NCBI GenBank assembly: GCA_016748015.1
Contig: JAAOMT010000295.1
Coordinates: 1,184,604-1,248,603, forward strand
Length of the DNA: 64,000 nucleotides
Source: Geosiphon pyriformis
Lineage: Eukaryota > Glomeromycota > Glomeromycetes > Archaeosporales > Geosiphonaceae
Direction of reading: 5' to 3'
How positions within the stretch are numbered: position 1 is the first letter of the stretch; each line of letters opens with the position of its first letter. The notes under the pieces were generated by a model. That model was not told the origin of the DNA and ran no database searches. It saw nothing but the letters and a program-made list of their open reading frames with translations. This document shows, in pieces, positions 45,226 to 56,146 of the stretch. A program made the position numbers and the translations under genes.

Positions 45226-47984
45226 ATGATCTTTAAGAACGTTCAAGACATTACAATTTTTAATGATTTTTATAGTAATTAAAATTATGAATATAATTTA
45301 GTTTAATTAAATAATATTTATATATATAATATGAAAATGTTAATGTTTTTACATATTTTAAAACCAATTAAGTATGCTTAAAAAATTTATAAATATTTGG
45401 CATTTTTATTATTTGTAACTATTAAGTACAAATAATTATTTTAATTTTAATTTATAAATTATACATATTATAAAAATTCTTTATTTCTTAATCTTATAAA
45501 TTCTGTGTTTATAATTAAAGCAAAAAAAAACCAATATTTTTGTTATCATAACTAAAAAGCAACCACCAAAAAAACTTATTAAAAATTGTTTTATTGTTAA
45601 AAGCAATAATTATGTATTTTTAAAAACTTTAATATTGTTATTATTGTTTTAAGTTAGCTTTTTTTTTAAAATATAAATTTAATTATAAAAATAGTGTTTT
45701 TATTTAAACAACAACAACAATAAGTTTATTAAAATAAATACAAATATTGTATATGACCAAAAATAAATAATCCTCGAAAATTAGTTTTTGCTTTAAATTA
45801 ATTAATTAAAAAATTATATTTTAATAAAAATTTATTTTTAATTTAAATAATTTATGCTTTTATATGTTTTTTATAAAATAAATAAAATTTAATAAAACCT
45901 TTTTAAAAATATAATAAACTAATTAGTTTTTGTAAAATCAATAATAAAATTAATTTTATTAATAAAAATGAAAATTATGAAAATTGAAAAATAATTTTTA
46001 TTTTGTTTTAATTATAATAATATTTTAATAATTATTAAACAACAAATTACAATTACTAATAATATTAAAACTTATTTTATTATTAATTACAAAAAAATAA
46101 CCACAAAAAACAATTTATTAAGTTATTTAATCTTAAAAATTAAAACACTTTTTTTCTCTGTTTTTTTAAATATACTGTTTTTAAGTAATATTTACAAATT
46201 ATTAAAAGTTTTCTAAAAAATTAGTTTCTATTTTAATATTAGATAAAACTCTAAAGATTAAATTAATTTATGTTAAAACTGTGTTTTAATTTCTGTGTGA
46301 TTTTTTTAAATTAAAATTAACTATTAAAAAAATATTGGCTTTTTTTGTATAAAATTTACATTTTAGGTTTTTTTAAATATTTTTGTATAAATTAAGCTTA
46401 CTAAATTTTTTTACTATTTTTAATTTTTTGATATTTTTGTATTTGTTTTGTTTTAGTTGATGTTTTTTTAAAGTTATTATAAATAATATTAAAATAATTT
46501 TGGTAAAGTTTTTGATATTATATTAATTTTGCTGATCAGTAATAATATAACATAATTTATTTTTTTATTATTTTATTATTTAATAATTAAAATATATTAT
46601 TATTACTTTTGGTTTTTAAAATTTTTTAATTATTATTTAAACTAATATACTAAAAAGTTATTTTAAATATTAAAATTTAAATTATTTGGTTTTTAAATAT
46701 AATATTTTTATTTAAAGTTTATAATTAAATTTTTAATTAATTTTAAAATTTTTAAAAATCTGTTTATTAGTTTAAAATTATATATTAAAACTGCTGTTTT
46801 TTTAGTTTTTTTTTTTGTTATTGTTAATTTTATAATTAGTTTTAAATTGGCTTTTTTGAAATTTAAATTGGCAAAATTGGTTTTATTAATTATATTAATT
46901 ACAAAATTAGTAAATGTTTTATCTATTATTAATTTTAAAAATTCTTATAATAAAAAAACAATTTGGTATTTTTGGTAAAATTTTTAATAATTTTAATAAA
47001 AAAATAATTAATTTTAAGAGAAAATATAATATAAATAATTTGTTTAATATAATATATTTAATAATAATAACGATTTTTTTATTAGTAAAAATATTATTAA
47101 GTTTAATTTAAATATAATTGTTAAAAAATTGGTTTTTAATAGTAATAATTTGGGTGTAATTATGTTTTTTGTTTATAAATTCAATATAGTTTGGTTTTAA
47201 CTAGTTTAAATAACTAATTATATGTAAAAAATACATAAATCATACTTATTTTAAAGCTTTTTAAACTATATTATATTAATTATTAGTTAAATTATATTTA
47301 TTAATAAAAACATAAAAATAAAAAATTTATATTAAAAATTTATAAATGTTTATTTCAAATTTATTAAAAAATTAATTAATAAATATTTAATACAAATTAA
47401 AAAAAAAGAATTTTTTAACAAAAATTACAAAGTTTAATATATTTTTATTATTCTTATTTTAATATTAGTTAATAATAAATTGAGTTTTTTTTGTTTTTTT
47501 AAGATATTTGATTAAAAAATTAATATATTATAAATTATATATTTTTTTAAATTGTATAAGTTTTTATAAGTAATTTTTTTTAATTTTATTTATATAATTA
47601 TTTCAGATAGGATAAAAATTAATTTTTTTTTGCTGTTAAATATAATTTAAAAAATGTTGTTTTTTTTAAAAAATTTAATAAATACAAAATAGTTTTTTAA
47701 ATTATTATTATATTTGTTTTAAATAATTTTATTAATATTAAATTAATATATATTTTATTCAATTATCAATTTTTAAAAATGTATTAATATTTTAATAATT
47801 AATTTTATTGTATTATAATCATATTGTTTACATAAAATATTTCTTAATATTTAAGTTTTTTTTGCTTAATAAAATATGGCTTAACTATTATTCATAATTA
47901 TAAAAATATATATTTTTATAGTAAATATAACTTAGATTTTATTTATATATAACAAATTATTTAAGTTAATTAAAATAATACTAT
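45226..47984. other. AT-rich interval with a LINE 3' tail
   Basis: About 2.8 kb of extremely AT-rich sequence. The only recognisable piece is at 47,175-47,265 (plus), where ATATAGTTTGGTTTTAACTA and the following TTTAAATAACTAATTATAT resemble the 3' UTR of LINE-c. T-rich sequence from about 46,140 may be the body of that LINE, too decayed to read. No gene is supported; short open frames here are low-complexity. Confidence 0.45.
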
Positions 47985-48404
47985 TGTTACAAGTGATTAT
48001 TTGGGATCTCAAATCAAATAACAAAACCCATAACTTGGTGCTTAGAAGCTATTTATGATAATGGTGATCTAAAGATATTGTTGTTTGAAGGTTTTAGTTG
48101 AGTCTTTTGTATAATGAACAGAGATTCAATAGTTGTTTATCTATAGCTTCCCAGAATTGCAATTTTGTCAATTTTTTTCTTTAGCTTAATAACCAGTACT
48201 CCTTTGATAAATAATTTGTAATTCCTTTATGTGTTCTACCCACTTACAAGGGTCTTTTACCAGGCAATCTTTGATGTCAATAACTCAGTGTTTTAATTTT
48301 TTAATCAATTAATACACAACAAAAGAAATAAAAAAAATAAAAAAAATAAAAAAAATAAAAGAAAATAAAGAAATAAGCCAAGATGACAAAAGTTAATATC
48401 TTGT

Positions 48405-48429
48405 CAATAGCCATGATCAAGAGCTATTG
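48405..48429. repeat. Conserved hairpin in the Gy3 LTR
   Basis: CAATAGC and GCTATTG, a perfect 7-bp inverted repeat, flank an 11-base loop containing TGATCA. The same structure occurs in the Gy4 LTR at 55,632-55,656. Confidence 0.7.
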
Positions 48430-48619
48430 TTCTAGTGTGTTTAAGTATCACTTTCTATCAACATAAAGTGTTGATAGTAAAGGATAGATTTAAGATAGTG
48501 AATAATTATTTATTTGATATTTGTAATGTGGAAGATTGCTTAGATTAAATCTAAACTGAGAGGCCTTTTTTCTACTTCTAATGCTACCAATATATATACA
48601 TAATTGAGATTCCTCAATT

Positions 48620-48715
48620 TTTTGATTCTTTACACCAGGAATCCTGTAATTCCTTGTATGAGAATCCTGAAATTCCTGGAATCCTGCAATTCCTTTAAGA
48701 AAAATTCTGGAATTC
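48620..48715. repeat. GGAATTCC-like degenerate repeats in the Gy3 LTR
   Basis: At least five near-copies of GGAATCCTG / GAATTCC alternate within about 95 bp, next to a TATATATA stretch (48,588-48,600). The Gy4 LTR has the same cluster at 55,375-55,465. The position upstream of a TATA-like box suggests a promoter array. Confidence 0.65.
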
Positions 48716-48767
48716 CACATTTACTATGACTACTTCTGATTGGTTAATATATATGCTAATATACTTC

Positions 48768-49430
48768 CTATATTCTATAAGTAACATTATTTCCTCCTCT
48801 TTAATATTGAGCTCTGTTAAAATCTCCTAATTCTAATTCTCTGTTTTTGAGTATTTTTTAAACTTCTTTTTCAAGAATTACTTGTGCTATCTTGTTTTGT
48901 AATTCTTCAAATTAAGCATTAGTTATTTTTCCTATTTGGTTAATGATAATGAAGTTTATTTCTAGATTGAGTAAGATTTCTGGTCGATCTTGAAATCCAG
49001 TATGTAACTAATAAATGGTTCTTGCTTGTGTGATCAAATTGTTTTTTTCCATAAATTGTTCCAGTTGTTATAGTATTGTTGTGTTAAATAATTGTTTTGT
49101 TTTATCTGTATACAAGCCCTAAATGTTCAAGTGTTGTCCCAAATAAAAGTAACAAAAATTTCTTAGAAATTGTTGTATCTACCAATTCCAAGTTTCTATA
49201 GTCAACTCTTGATATTGGGTGACTTTTGGTTGTGTTTCTATTGCCAATTTCACTTTTGTAATTATTTTGTTCACAGTATTTTCTGTTTTTCTCCATATTT
49301 TATCTTGTGGTCTTTTTTTGATGTTTGTGTATTTGATAGTTTGTTGGTTGATTGTAATTTCCATTTCTTGTTGTTGGATCAGTTGAAAAAATTGTTGTGC
49401 TAGTGAGTAAATGCCATCAGTAATCTCCAT
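48768..49430 (-). pseudogene. Gy3 ORF3: accessory protein ending in the LTR
   Basis: It starts MEITDGIYSLAQQFFQL at 49,430. One frame of 220 codons plus stop can be followed through eight internal TAG/TAA codons, nearly all one transition from Gln or Trp. It crosses the polypurine tract and ends TAG at 48,768-48,770, 19 bases inside the LTR. CYFYLGQHLNI aligns with RYFYIGKTLYE of Gy2 ORF3; the C-terminal part (FEELQNKIAQVILEKEV) is helical. No membrane segment is seen. The family is not recognised. Confidence 0.6.
48787..48806 (-). other. Gy3 polypurine tract
   Basis: Minus-strand TATTAAAGAGGAGGAAATAA abuts TGTTAC of the 3' LTR. It is also read as part of ORF3. Confidence 0.75.
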
Positions 49431-49492
49431 TTTTTTTTCCTGTCTTTTGTCACATATCTTGTGTCTTTATATACTCTTTTGGTTGTTTGATT

Positions 49493-50900
49493 TTATGTGT
49501 TTGGTCCAATAATTATAATTGGTTCTAAATCTCATGGAATTTTATCTGGTTTGACTAGTATTCTCTGTACTCCTAATTGTGAAATATTACTGATAGATAA
49601 TGATACTATATGATGATATTGTTTCAGTCAATCACCATATGCTGCTTTGGTTAAGATTTTGTTGTTCAATCTTAATTTATAAGCTCCATTTCCTAGAATT
49701 TCTTCTATGTAAAATAGTTTGTTTTATTTGGGGTTAAATTTTCCACTCCATTGTTTTTCTGCTTTATTACAATGTAGAAGTACTTTGTCTTTAAATTTGA
49801 ATTCAACTGGTTTCTCTGGTAGTTAGTTATTATGTCTTTTTTTTTGTTTTTCTTGTGACTTATGAATGTTATCAGCTGCTTTTTGTTATGTGTCTTCATT
49901 AAGTCATATGTTTTTCTCAACAATGTTCTTTGAAAATTTTCTTTTGTTATTGGTTTTGTTGGATATGTTTTGACTTCTATTTTAACTGGTAATATTGCTG
50001 TTTTATCATATACTAATTCGAATGATGTTGCTTGTATAGTGTCTTGTTTCATTGTCTAATAAGCAAATAATACTGATGGTATAATCAAATCCTATTTATT
50101 CTGGTTTTTTTGGCTGATTTTGGCAATGGCTTTACACAATGTTCTGTTAAATCTTTCAACTAACCCATTTGTTTGTGGATGGTATGATAATGATAATGGT
50201 CTTTTTATCCCAAATCTTTGACTTAATTCTGCCAATGTTCTATTCACAAAGTGAGTTTCTTAATTTGATAGTAGTTTTTCTAAACATCTGTGTTGACAGA
50301 TTAAATCTTGATAAACAAATTCAGCAATGGATTCTGCATCTGCTTTTTGAATGGCTTTTGCTTTTGGCCATTTTGTGAAATAATCTATGGCTACTGCAAT
50401 ATATCTGTTGTCTTTGCTGGTTATTGTTAATGGTCTAACCAAGTCAATTCCAATGTAATTGAATGGTTGTTTCACTCTGATCAGTCTCAATGGTTTACTG
50501 GGTTTTGTTCCATCTTTTCTTTAACAAGCATTACAATTTTGAACATATTAGATGATGTTTGGATATATTAATGGCCAATAATATTTTTTTCTGGTTCTTT
50601 TTATGATTGCTTCTTTATAAAAATGTTCTGTTGTTGGATCTGAATGCATGTTAAATAATATTGTCTCTTTTTCTGGTTCTGTAATTACTCTGGTTGGTTG
50701 ATTTGGATTTCTTTTGTTCTTCTGGTAAAGTATATCTTTATAATTGATAAAATGTTTTGATTGTTGTTTGATATTATTTCGCTCATTTTGAGATAATTTT
50801 TCTTTGAACAGTTTGATATTTATATAATGTTGAAGTTGTTGATATTTTTGTATATTCTTTTTTTGTTATATTTTTGGGTTAAAATGTTTTTAAATTTGTC
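49493..50900 (-). pseudogene. Gy3 integrase (broken)
   Basis: First catalytic Asp in YIGIDLVRPL near 50,450. The second site reads LLSN-stop-ETHF near 50,265, so Asp is Asn, Gln is a stop and Gly is Glu: three G:C-to-A:T steps in five codons. The Glu in NGLVERFN (near 50,160) is intact. The zinc-binding region is near 50,530-50,650. The C-terminal domain ends DLEPIIIIGPNT at 49,496, the same ending as the integrases of Gy2 and Gy4. Confidence 0.85.
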
Positions 50901-50949
50901 TTATTTACAACAATCCATCAGCATTTCCATTTTTTTTTTTTTTTGTAAT

Positions 50950-52290
50950 GTACTGTATAATTAAATGGTGAAAGTTCTATTTTCTATCTGACATGGTGAT
51001 CATCTCCAAATTCTTGTTTTTGGATTGAAGTTAATCCTTTGTGATTAGTGTACACATTAAACTTTTGACTCAAGTATTTTTTCTATTTGATGACAGCCCA
51101 ATAAATAGCTAAGTGTTTTAGTGCTGGAGTTCCATAGTTCTTTTCTGTTGGACTTAAGCTTCTACTGACATAAGCTACTGGATGTTTTTTTCTATCCAGT
51201 CTTCTCTGCAATAGTACTGCTCCCAATGCTTGGCCTGATGTATTAGTGATAATGATAAATGGTTTGCTATAGTTTGAATAGATTAATACTGGGGCTTAAA
51301 TAAGTTTTCTTTTTAGTATGTCAAAGACTTTTTGTTGGATTTCAGTCTATTTGTATTTGGTGTTCTTTGTTTGGAGTTGGTGTAGTGATTGAGCTATTTT
51401 GGAAAAGTCTTTGATAAAGTGGCAGTAGTATCTAGCAAATCTTAAGAATGCTCTTAATTCTGTAAGATTATTTGGTACTAGAAAGTTCTTAACAATCTCA
51501 ATCTTGTCTGGATCTGTTTTGATACTGTCTTTGCTCACAATATGTTTCAAAAACTTGAGTTTTATTTTGCCAAAAAAGCATTTGTTTGTGTTTAATTTCA
51601 ATTCTGCTTATCTGAGTCTTTCAAATACTTGTTGAAAATAATACAGATGATTATCAAATGTTTTTGAGAACACATTGGTGTTATCTAAGTATACAATTAC
51701 TGATTTTTATAGTAGCCCAGTATAAACAATTTCCATAAGTTGCTGAAAAGTGGCTGGAACATTCATTAAGCCAAATGACTTAACTTCAAATTTGAAGTTT
51801 TCTTCTTGTGTTGTAAAAGCCGTTTTCTTTTTGTTTTCTGGTTTTATGGCTATCTGCCAGTAACCACTATTTAAGTCTAATATTGAAAACCATTTCTTTC
51901 CTCCAAAAGCATCAAAAAGTTCTTGGATCTTTGAAGTTGAGTAGCTATTTCTTTTTGTTACTCTATTCAGTTTCTAGTAATCTACACAAAAGTGGATTTT
52001 TCTATTCTTCTTATGGACTAATACCATTGGTAATGACTATGAGCTCATTAATGGCTAAATTAGCCTATTGTCAAGCATCTGATTGATTTCTTGATGAATG
52101 ATCTCATGGCTGGCTAATAATATTCTGTATGCTCTTTGTTTAATTAGCATCATATTTCCAGTCTTGATCTGATACTAGATAATGTCAGTTCTGCCAAATT
52201 TGTTTTTACTGGCAAAAATATTATTAAAGTTGTTGAGTAATATCTTGAGTTGCATATGTTGTAGTGAGTTTAGATTTCCCAAGTTTATCT
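50950..52290 (-). pseudogene. Gy3 reverse transcriptase and RNase H (broken)
   Basis: RT begins after the FGRTDII segment near 52,195. It includes VYLDN near 51,690, where the second Asp of YLDD is Asn. The 51,601-51,347 stretch is open (NKCFFGKIKLKFLKHIVSKD). RNase H follows, with TDASGQALGAVLL-like traces near 51,250 and HLAIYWAV near 51,110. Stops lie mainly at Gln and Trp codons. Confidence 0.85.
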
Positions 52291-52689
52291 GTTCCAATTG
52301 TTCTGATTGGAGCAGATAACATTCTTCTTGTCCATATATGGTTTGAAATGTAATATTTACATATTTACACAGCTGTGAAAAGTCTGGAATGGTGTTTGGC
52401 AGTTGGTCTTCAATTTCAGTAGTTAAGTATCCAATGATAGTTCTTTTTAATATCTTGATGACATTTCCTGTGTTGTTGTAAATGTAAATTTTGATGTAAC
52501 TGTAGTTCTTGACTGGTATGTGTAGATTGACTAACCCAATTTCCCCTGATTCACAAAATGTTGCTTTTGCCTTAAAAATCTGAACCTGATTCTTTATTTT
52601 TCTCTCTATAGTTACCATGTATTGGTTATATGGTGAAATAAAAATTGATTGATGGATGGAAATAATTTCTCTCTTGTCAACAATTTTTT

Positions 52690-53115
52690 CCTCTGCCATA
52701 TTAACTGATACATCTATTCTATTCATGGATCTGAAATTCTGTATCCTTCTAGCCATAATTCCTAATTCTTCTCTGTTTCTCACTAACACTAACTGAGCTA
52801 TTTTTACCAGAGGTAGGAATATTGTCTATGTTATTTTTTCATTTGGCTTTATGATATAGACCTTTTTAGAGTCATTCTGTAGTATTGCAATAATGTTTCC
52901 TACATATCCTGCATCAATTATCTCTCTTCTAATGTTGATTTCTTTTTTCACTAAACTACTTCTAGATACTAGTTGAACTATTGTTGTTGCTGGGATTTTC
53001 AGTGCTATTTTGAGATCAATGCATATATGTGAATGTGGTTCCAATTTAATGGCATCTTTTCCTGGATATCTCAGATCAAATCTGGCATCAGTATCATGTG
53101 TGCATTTTGACATAA
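52690..53115 (-). pseudogene. Gy3 dUTPase domain (broken)
   Basis: Motif 1 DTDARFDLRYPG near 53,090, motif 2 SRSSLVKKEI near 52,970, motif 3 REIIDAGYVGNI near 52,920 with the catalytic Asp intact. Motif 4, expected KIAQ, reads KIT-stop-T near 52,825 (Gln to TAG). Motif 5 is degenerate: RRIQNFRSMNRIDV near 52,745, lacking the GFGSTG loop seen in Gy2. A long acidic Asn/Ser-rich stretch (53,150-53,330) precedes it. Confidence 0.85.
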
Positions 53116-53389
53116 TACTTTTATCATTATTACTGAACCATTTAAGTTCCTGCTCCTTGGTGAGGTCAAGAAGTGCAATAAATGTTTCAGGATTTGAATT
53201 GAAGTCCAAATTGTTATTATTTGCATTGTTATTTTGGGCAAAGCTAGAACTGCTGTTTTTGTCATCATTGTTGTCAGAGTTTGAATTGGAATTAAAAGTT
53301 GATTCTGATTTTGATGCACAGTTACTGATTGGTTCTTCCTCTTCTGGAATCATGTAGATCATACATGGTGGTGGATTGTAAATGAGGTT

Positions 53390-54010
53390 ACACTCATTAC
53401 AATATTAAAAGTCACATAAGATCAAACAGTAGTCACATAGTTAGGTGTTGATTTTTTCTAAGCATTATTTTTGTTCTTTTCGAGTAAGTGCTAATTCTTA
53501 GTAGTGTTCATAGAATTGTTCTGGGTCCAAGAAATTTATGACTGGTTCTGGGTTCCAGTCAAGTTCTATGGGTTCTGGAGGATTATTTTTTAGTATCCTA
53601 ATTTCCTCTGGTGATGCACCTTTGATTTTGGCAAATGTCATTCACTATATTTCATCATTATTGTGTGGACAACTGTCCAAATGTTTTACTGCTCTTCTCC
53701 AGGCAGCTTCTATTGGTGTTTTTTTTCTTATCCAGTTACTTATTAGAATCATGTACTGATATAATTCATTGCATGTTCTTCCTCTCCTAGGAATGTTATT
53801 TCACATTCTTTTGTTAAGGAGAGTTTCACTGCAAGCCAAGCATAATTCATTGTTCTATTTTCCTTGTCTTTTTGGTTGTCCAAACCATTCAATGTTGTAT
53901 GGATGGCAATAGAATTTAGTTGTTATCTGCTATTTTTCATTGTATTTACAGCATGTGTCCATTGTGGACAATTTCTTGCTACAGTTAACACATACTAGTT
54001 TTGGTCAGTG
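53390..54010 (-). pseudogene. Gy3 cysteine-rich module (broken)
   Basis: CVNCSKKLSTMDTCC near 53,985, CLACSETL near 53,855, a helical segment with TPIEAAWRRAV near 53,715, and a zinc-ribbon pattern CDYC-x8-CNEC near 53,430-53,385. Order and spacing match Gy2 and Gy4. Many Gln, Arg and Trp codons have become stops, so no long open stretch remains. Confidence 0.65.
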
Positions 54011-54589
54011 ATAGTTTGATGGTGATAGTGTGGTATAGATGTAAAGAATATAGGTGACAGTGATGATTGGTGCTGGCTTTTTTTCTCTTCTTTTTCCTTT
54101 TCTTTTGGTATTTTCTTCCTACTCCCAAATTGATAATTCATTTGGGTCATGTCAATTTCTCAGACTTGGTCGGCATTCCAAGTAAGTTCTTTCTTTTGTT
54201 TTTCTTTTCTATTGTTATCCCAGGAGGGTATTGGCGGTAATTCATTGTGGCCGCCTTCAGCCCATTATACTTGATAGGCTTTCCAAGTAGATTTTTTCTC
54301 CTCTTTTTTGAACTCAATGAGTAATGCTGGTATGTTGGTGGTCTTAAAATGGCCACATATGGCTGGTATGTATATGTATCAACTGTTTTGACTAAGTTAA
54401 AGCTCTTGTGTGTTCCAATCATGCATTGCATTGGTTTTGGATAGCTAATCATTACCAATGAGTGCTTAGTATTGTGTAGCTTCCATAACTAATACCTTAA
54501 TTGGCATAATGATGTTATTGACTTCTATAAGAAAGTCATCAATCTTGCCAATCAGAGTTTTGGTTGCTTTATCAGCAGTAATGATTTTT

Positions 54590-54960
54590 GCACTAGCAGT
54601 TCAATCAACTTGGCAACCTAATTGGTTCATGAGTTGTCTTGTGATAATGCTGCCAGCTAATCCACTGTTTAGGATCAGTTTGATGGGATGGCCATCAACT
54701 TTGATATCAGTGTACATGGTGGTGATAAGTTTTTCTTTAAGAGCAGTTCCACTAAATAACAGCATAACTGATGATTCCTCAAGTTCAAATGGGAAGATGG
54801 CATCCAGTAATTTATTTTCTGTGATAATAGCTGGTAGAATATTGTTAGTAGATGTTGGAGTGTAATTGGTTTCCTGATTGTTGAATGGGGCATCTTTTGG
54901 GGTTATCAGGAGACTTAAATAGTTCTGAAAATTCGAGTTTTGGGTATACCCAACTCTCAA
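54590..54960 (-). pseudogene. Gy3 aspartic protease (partly open)
   Basis: The 54,960-54,601 stretch is open and includes AMYTDIK-like TTMYTDIKVDGHPIKL and the active site LILNSGLAGSIIT near 54,680. The catalytic Asp of DSG is Asn, as in Gy2. Gy4 has DSGSTGS at the equivalent position. An Arg/Lys-rich linker toward the Cys module follows at 54,147-54,458. Confidence 0.85.
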
Positions 54961-55305
54961 ACTCCACTGATGTGATTCTAATAGATAATCAGATAAACTG
55001 GGGATCAGTTAATAAACCACTATTGCCAATCTTCAGTTTTGGATGACTTTGGATCTGAGATTTCCTGATGTTATTTAGGTGGTGTTTTGTGCCAGTGTTT
55101 GAATTTGCTAAGATTGATTAATTACTGGTGGCTGTGGTTGATATATTACTTGTGGCTGCAGTTGATAAACTAGAGGTTGATATATGGGTGGTTGATAAAT
55201 AGGCTGTTGTGTCATTGGTAGGTAAGTGGGTTAATATTAATCTTGATTTGTATAATGATTTGGTATTTAAAATCTGTGATCAGGGTTTCTATTTTGATTT
55301 CCTGA
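54961..55305 (-). pseudogene. Gy3 gag C-terminal tail, truncated by Gy4
   Basis: A Tyr/Gln/Pro-rich tail (YQPPIYQPLVYQLQP-like) near 55,200-55,110 aligns with 58,020-58,110 of Gy4. The segment next to the break (near 55,300) aligns with 57,930 of Gy4, just after the CCHC knuckle. Gag is cut there by Gy4's LTR. Confidence 0.75.
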
Positions 55306-55467
55306 TGTTACTCATAGAAATATAGGAAATATATTAGTATGATTATTAGCCAATCAGAAATAGGCATAGTAAATATGGAATTCTAGGATTTCTCTCAGGA
55401 ATTGCAGGATTCCAGGAATTTCAGAATTCCCATTATGAAGAATCGAGGAATTGGGGAATCTCAAATA

Positions 55468-55478
55468 TGTATATATAG
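55468..55478 (+). promoter_or_regulatory. TATA-like box of the Gy4 LTR
   Basis: TGTATATATAG follows the U3 repeat cluster and precedes the GCAGTAGTAGTAG stretch that would start the R region. A TATATATA stretch sits in the same position in the Gy3 LTR. Confidence 0.5.
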
Positions 55479-55631
55479 CAGTAGTAGTAGAAACAGAAAA
55501 GACAGAATCGATAGCACAGAATTCTTAGCCTAGAAACAAAATCATCAAATAAATAATTATTTTATATCTCAATCTACTTTCCATTATTAACACTTCATGC
55601 TGATAGTAATTGACACTTAACCATGTTAGAA

Positions 55632-55656
55632 CAATAGCTCTTGATCATGGCTATTG
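55632..55656. repeat. Conserved hairpin in the Gy4 LTR
   Basis: CAATAGC and GCTATTG flank 11 bases including TGATCA, the same as at 48,405-48,429. Confidence 0.7.
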
Positions 55657-56086
55657 ACAAGATACTAACGTACCAAATTGCCTTGGCTTATTTTCTCTAT
55701 TTTCTTTATTTTATTTTCTTTATTTTTGATTTTTGTTGTTGTATACTAATTGATTAAAAGATTAAGCACTGAGTTATTGATGTCAAGGATAATCTGGTAA
55801 AAGACCCAGAAATAAGGGTAAGATTTTATATATTATTGGATAGCTTACCAAAAGGACATGACTGCCAGACTAAATCCAGCCATCACACTGAAAAAAAAAT
55901 TGGGAAAACTCTTGGAAAGATACACCTACTATTGATACTATTGAATCTTTGTCCATTATACAAAGGACTTCATCAAAACCTTCAAATAAAACACTTGCAG
56001 AACCTCATTCACAAAAGTAGCTTTTGAACACCAAGTTACAGATTTGTTATTTACTTCAAACAGCAGAAATAATCATCTATAATATT

Positions 56087-56104
56087 TGGTGCTCCCTGTA
56101 AGGT
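56087..56104 (+). other. Gy4 primer-binding site (tRNA-Met)
   Basis: TGGTGCTCCCTGTAAGGT is complementary to the CCA-tailed 3' end of the tRNA-Met at 45,153-45,225, with one mismatch in 18 (G to A). It starts two bases after the LTR. Confidence 0.85.
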
Positions 56105-56146
56105 ATAATCTTACAGAGAATCAGCACCAAAAAACACCATCCAAAA

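Larger units (their letters stand above)
47985..48786 (-). repeat. Gy3 3' LTR
   Basis: An 802-bp LTR from TGTTAC (48,786) to GTAACA (47,985). It is clearly similar to the Gy4 LTR at 55,306-56,084 read in reverse, including the hairpin motif and the GGAATTCC-type repeats. It contains a run of AAAATAAA units (48,310-48,375). Confidence 0.9.
47985..55305 (-). mobile_element. Gy3: dUTPase-bearing Gypsy element, cut in gag by Gy4
   Basis: Minus-strand order from the break: gag C-terminus, protease, Cys-rich module, dUTPase, RT, RNase H, integrase, ORF3, polypurine tract, 3' LTR. At 55,305/55,306 the gag stops abruptly at Gy4's TGTTAC end. The missing 5' part of Gy3 is expected beyond the right edge, on the far side of Gy4. 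LTR, protein order and sequence place it in the same family as Gy4. Confidence 0.9.
55306..56084 (+). repeat. Gy4 5' LTR
   Basis: It starts TGTTAC, matching the Gy3 LTR throughout, and ends near ATAATA (decayed GTAACA) just before the primer site. About 779 bp. U3 carries the GGAATTCC-like cluster (55,375-55,465) and a TATA-like box. Confidence 0.88.

Noticed and set aside
46914-47111. Ile/Leu-rich open frame in the AT-rich interval.
   Set aside because: Low-complexity composition expected from AT-saturated DNA; no motif, no start context and no similarity to other parts of the window.
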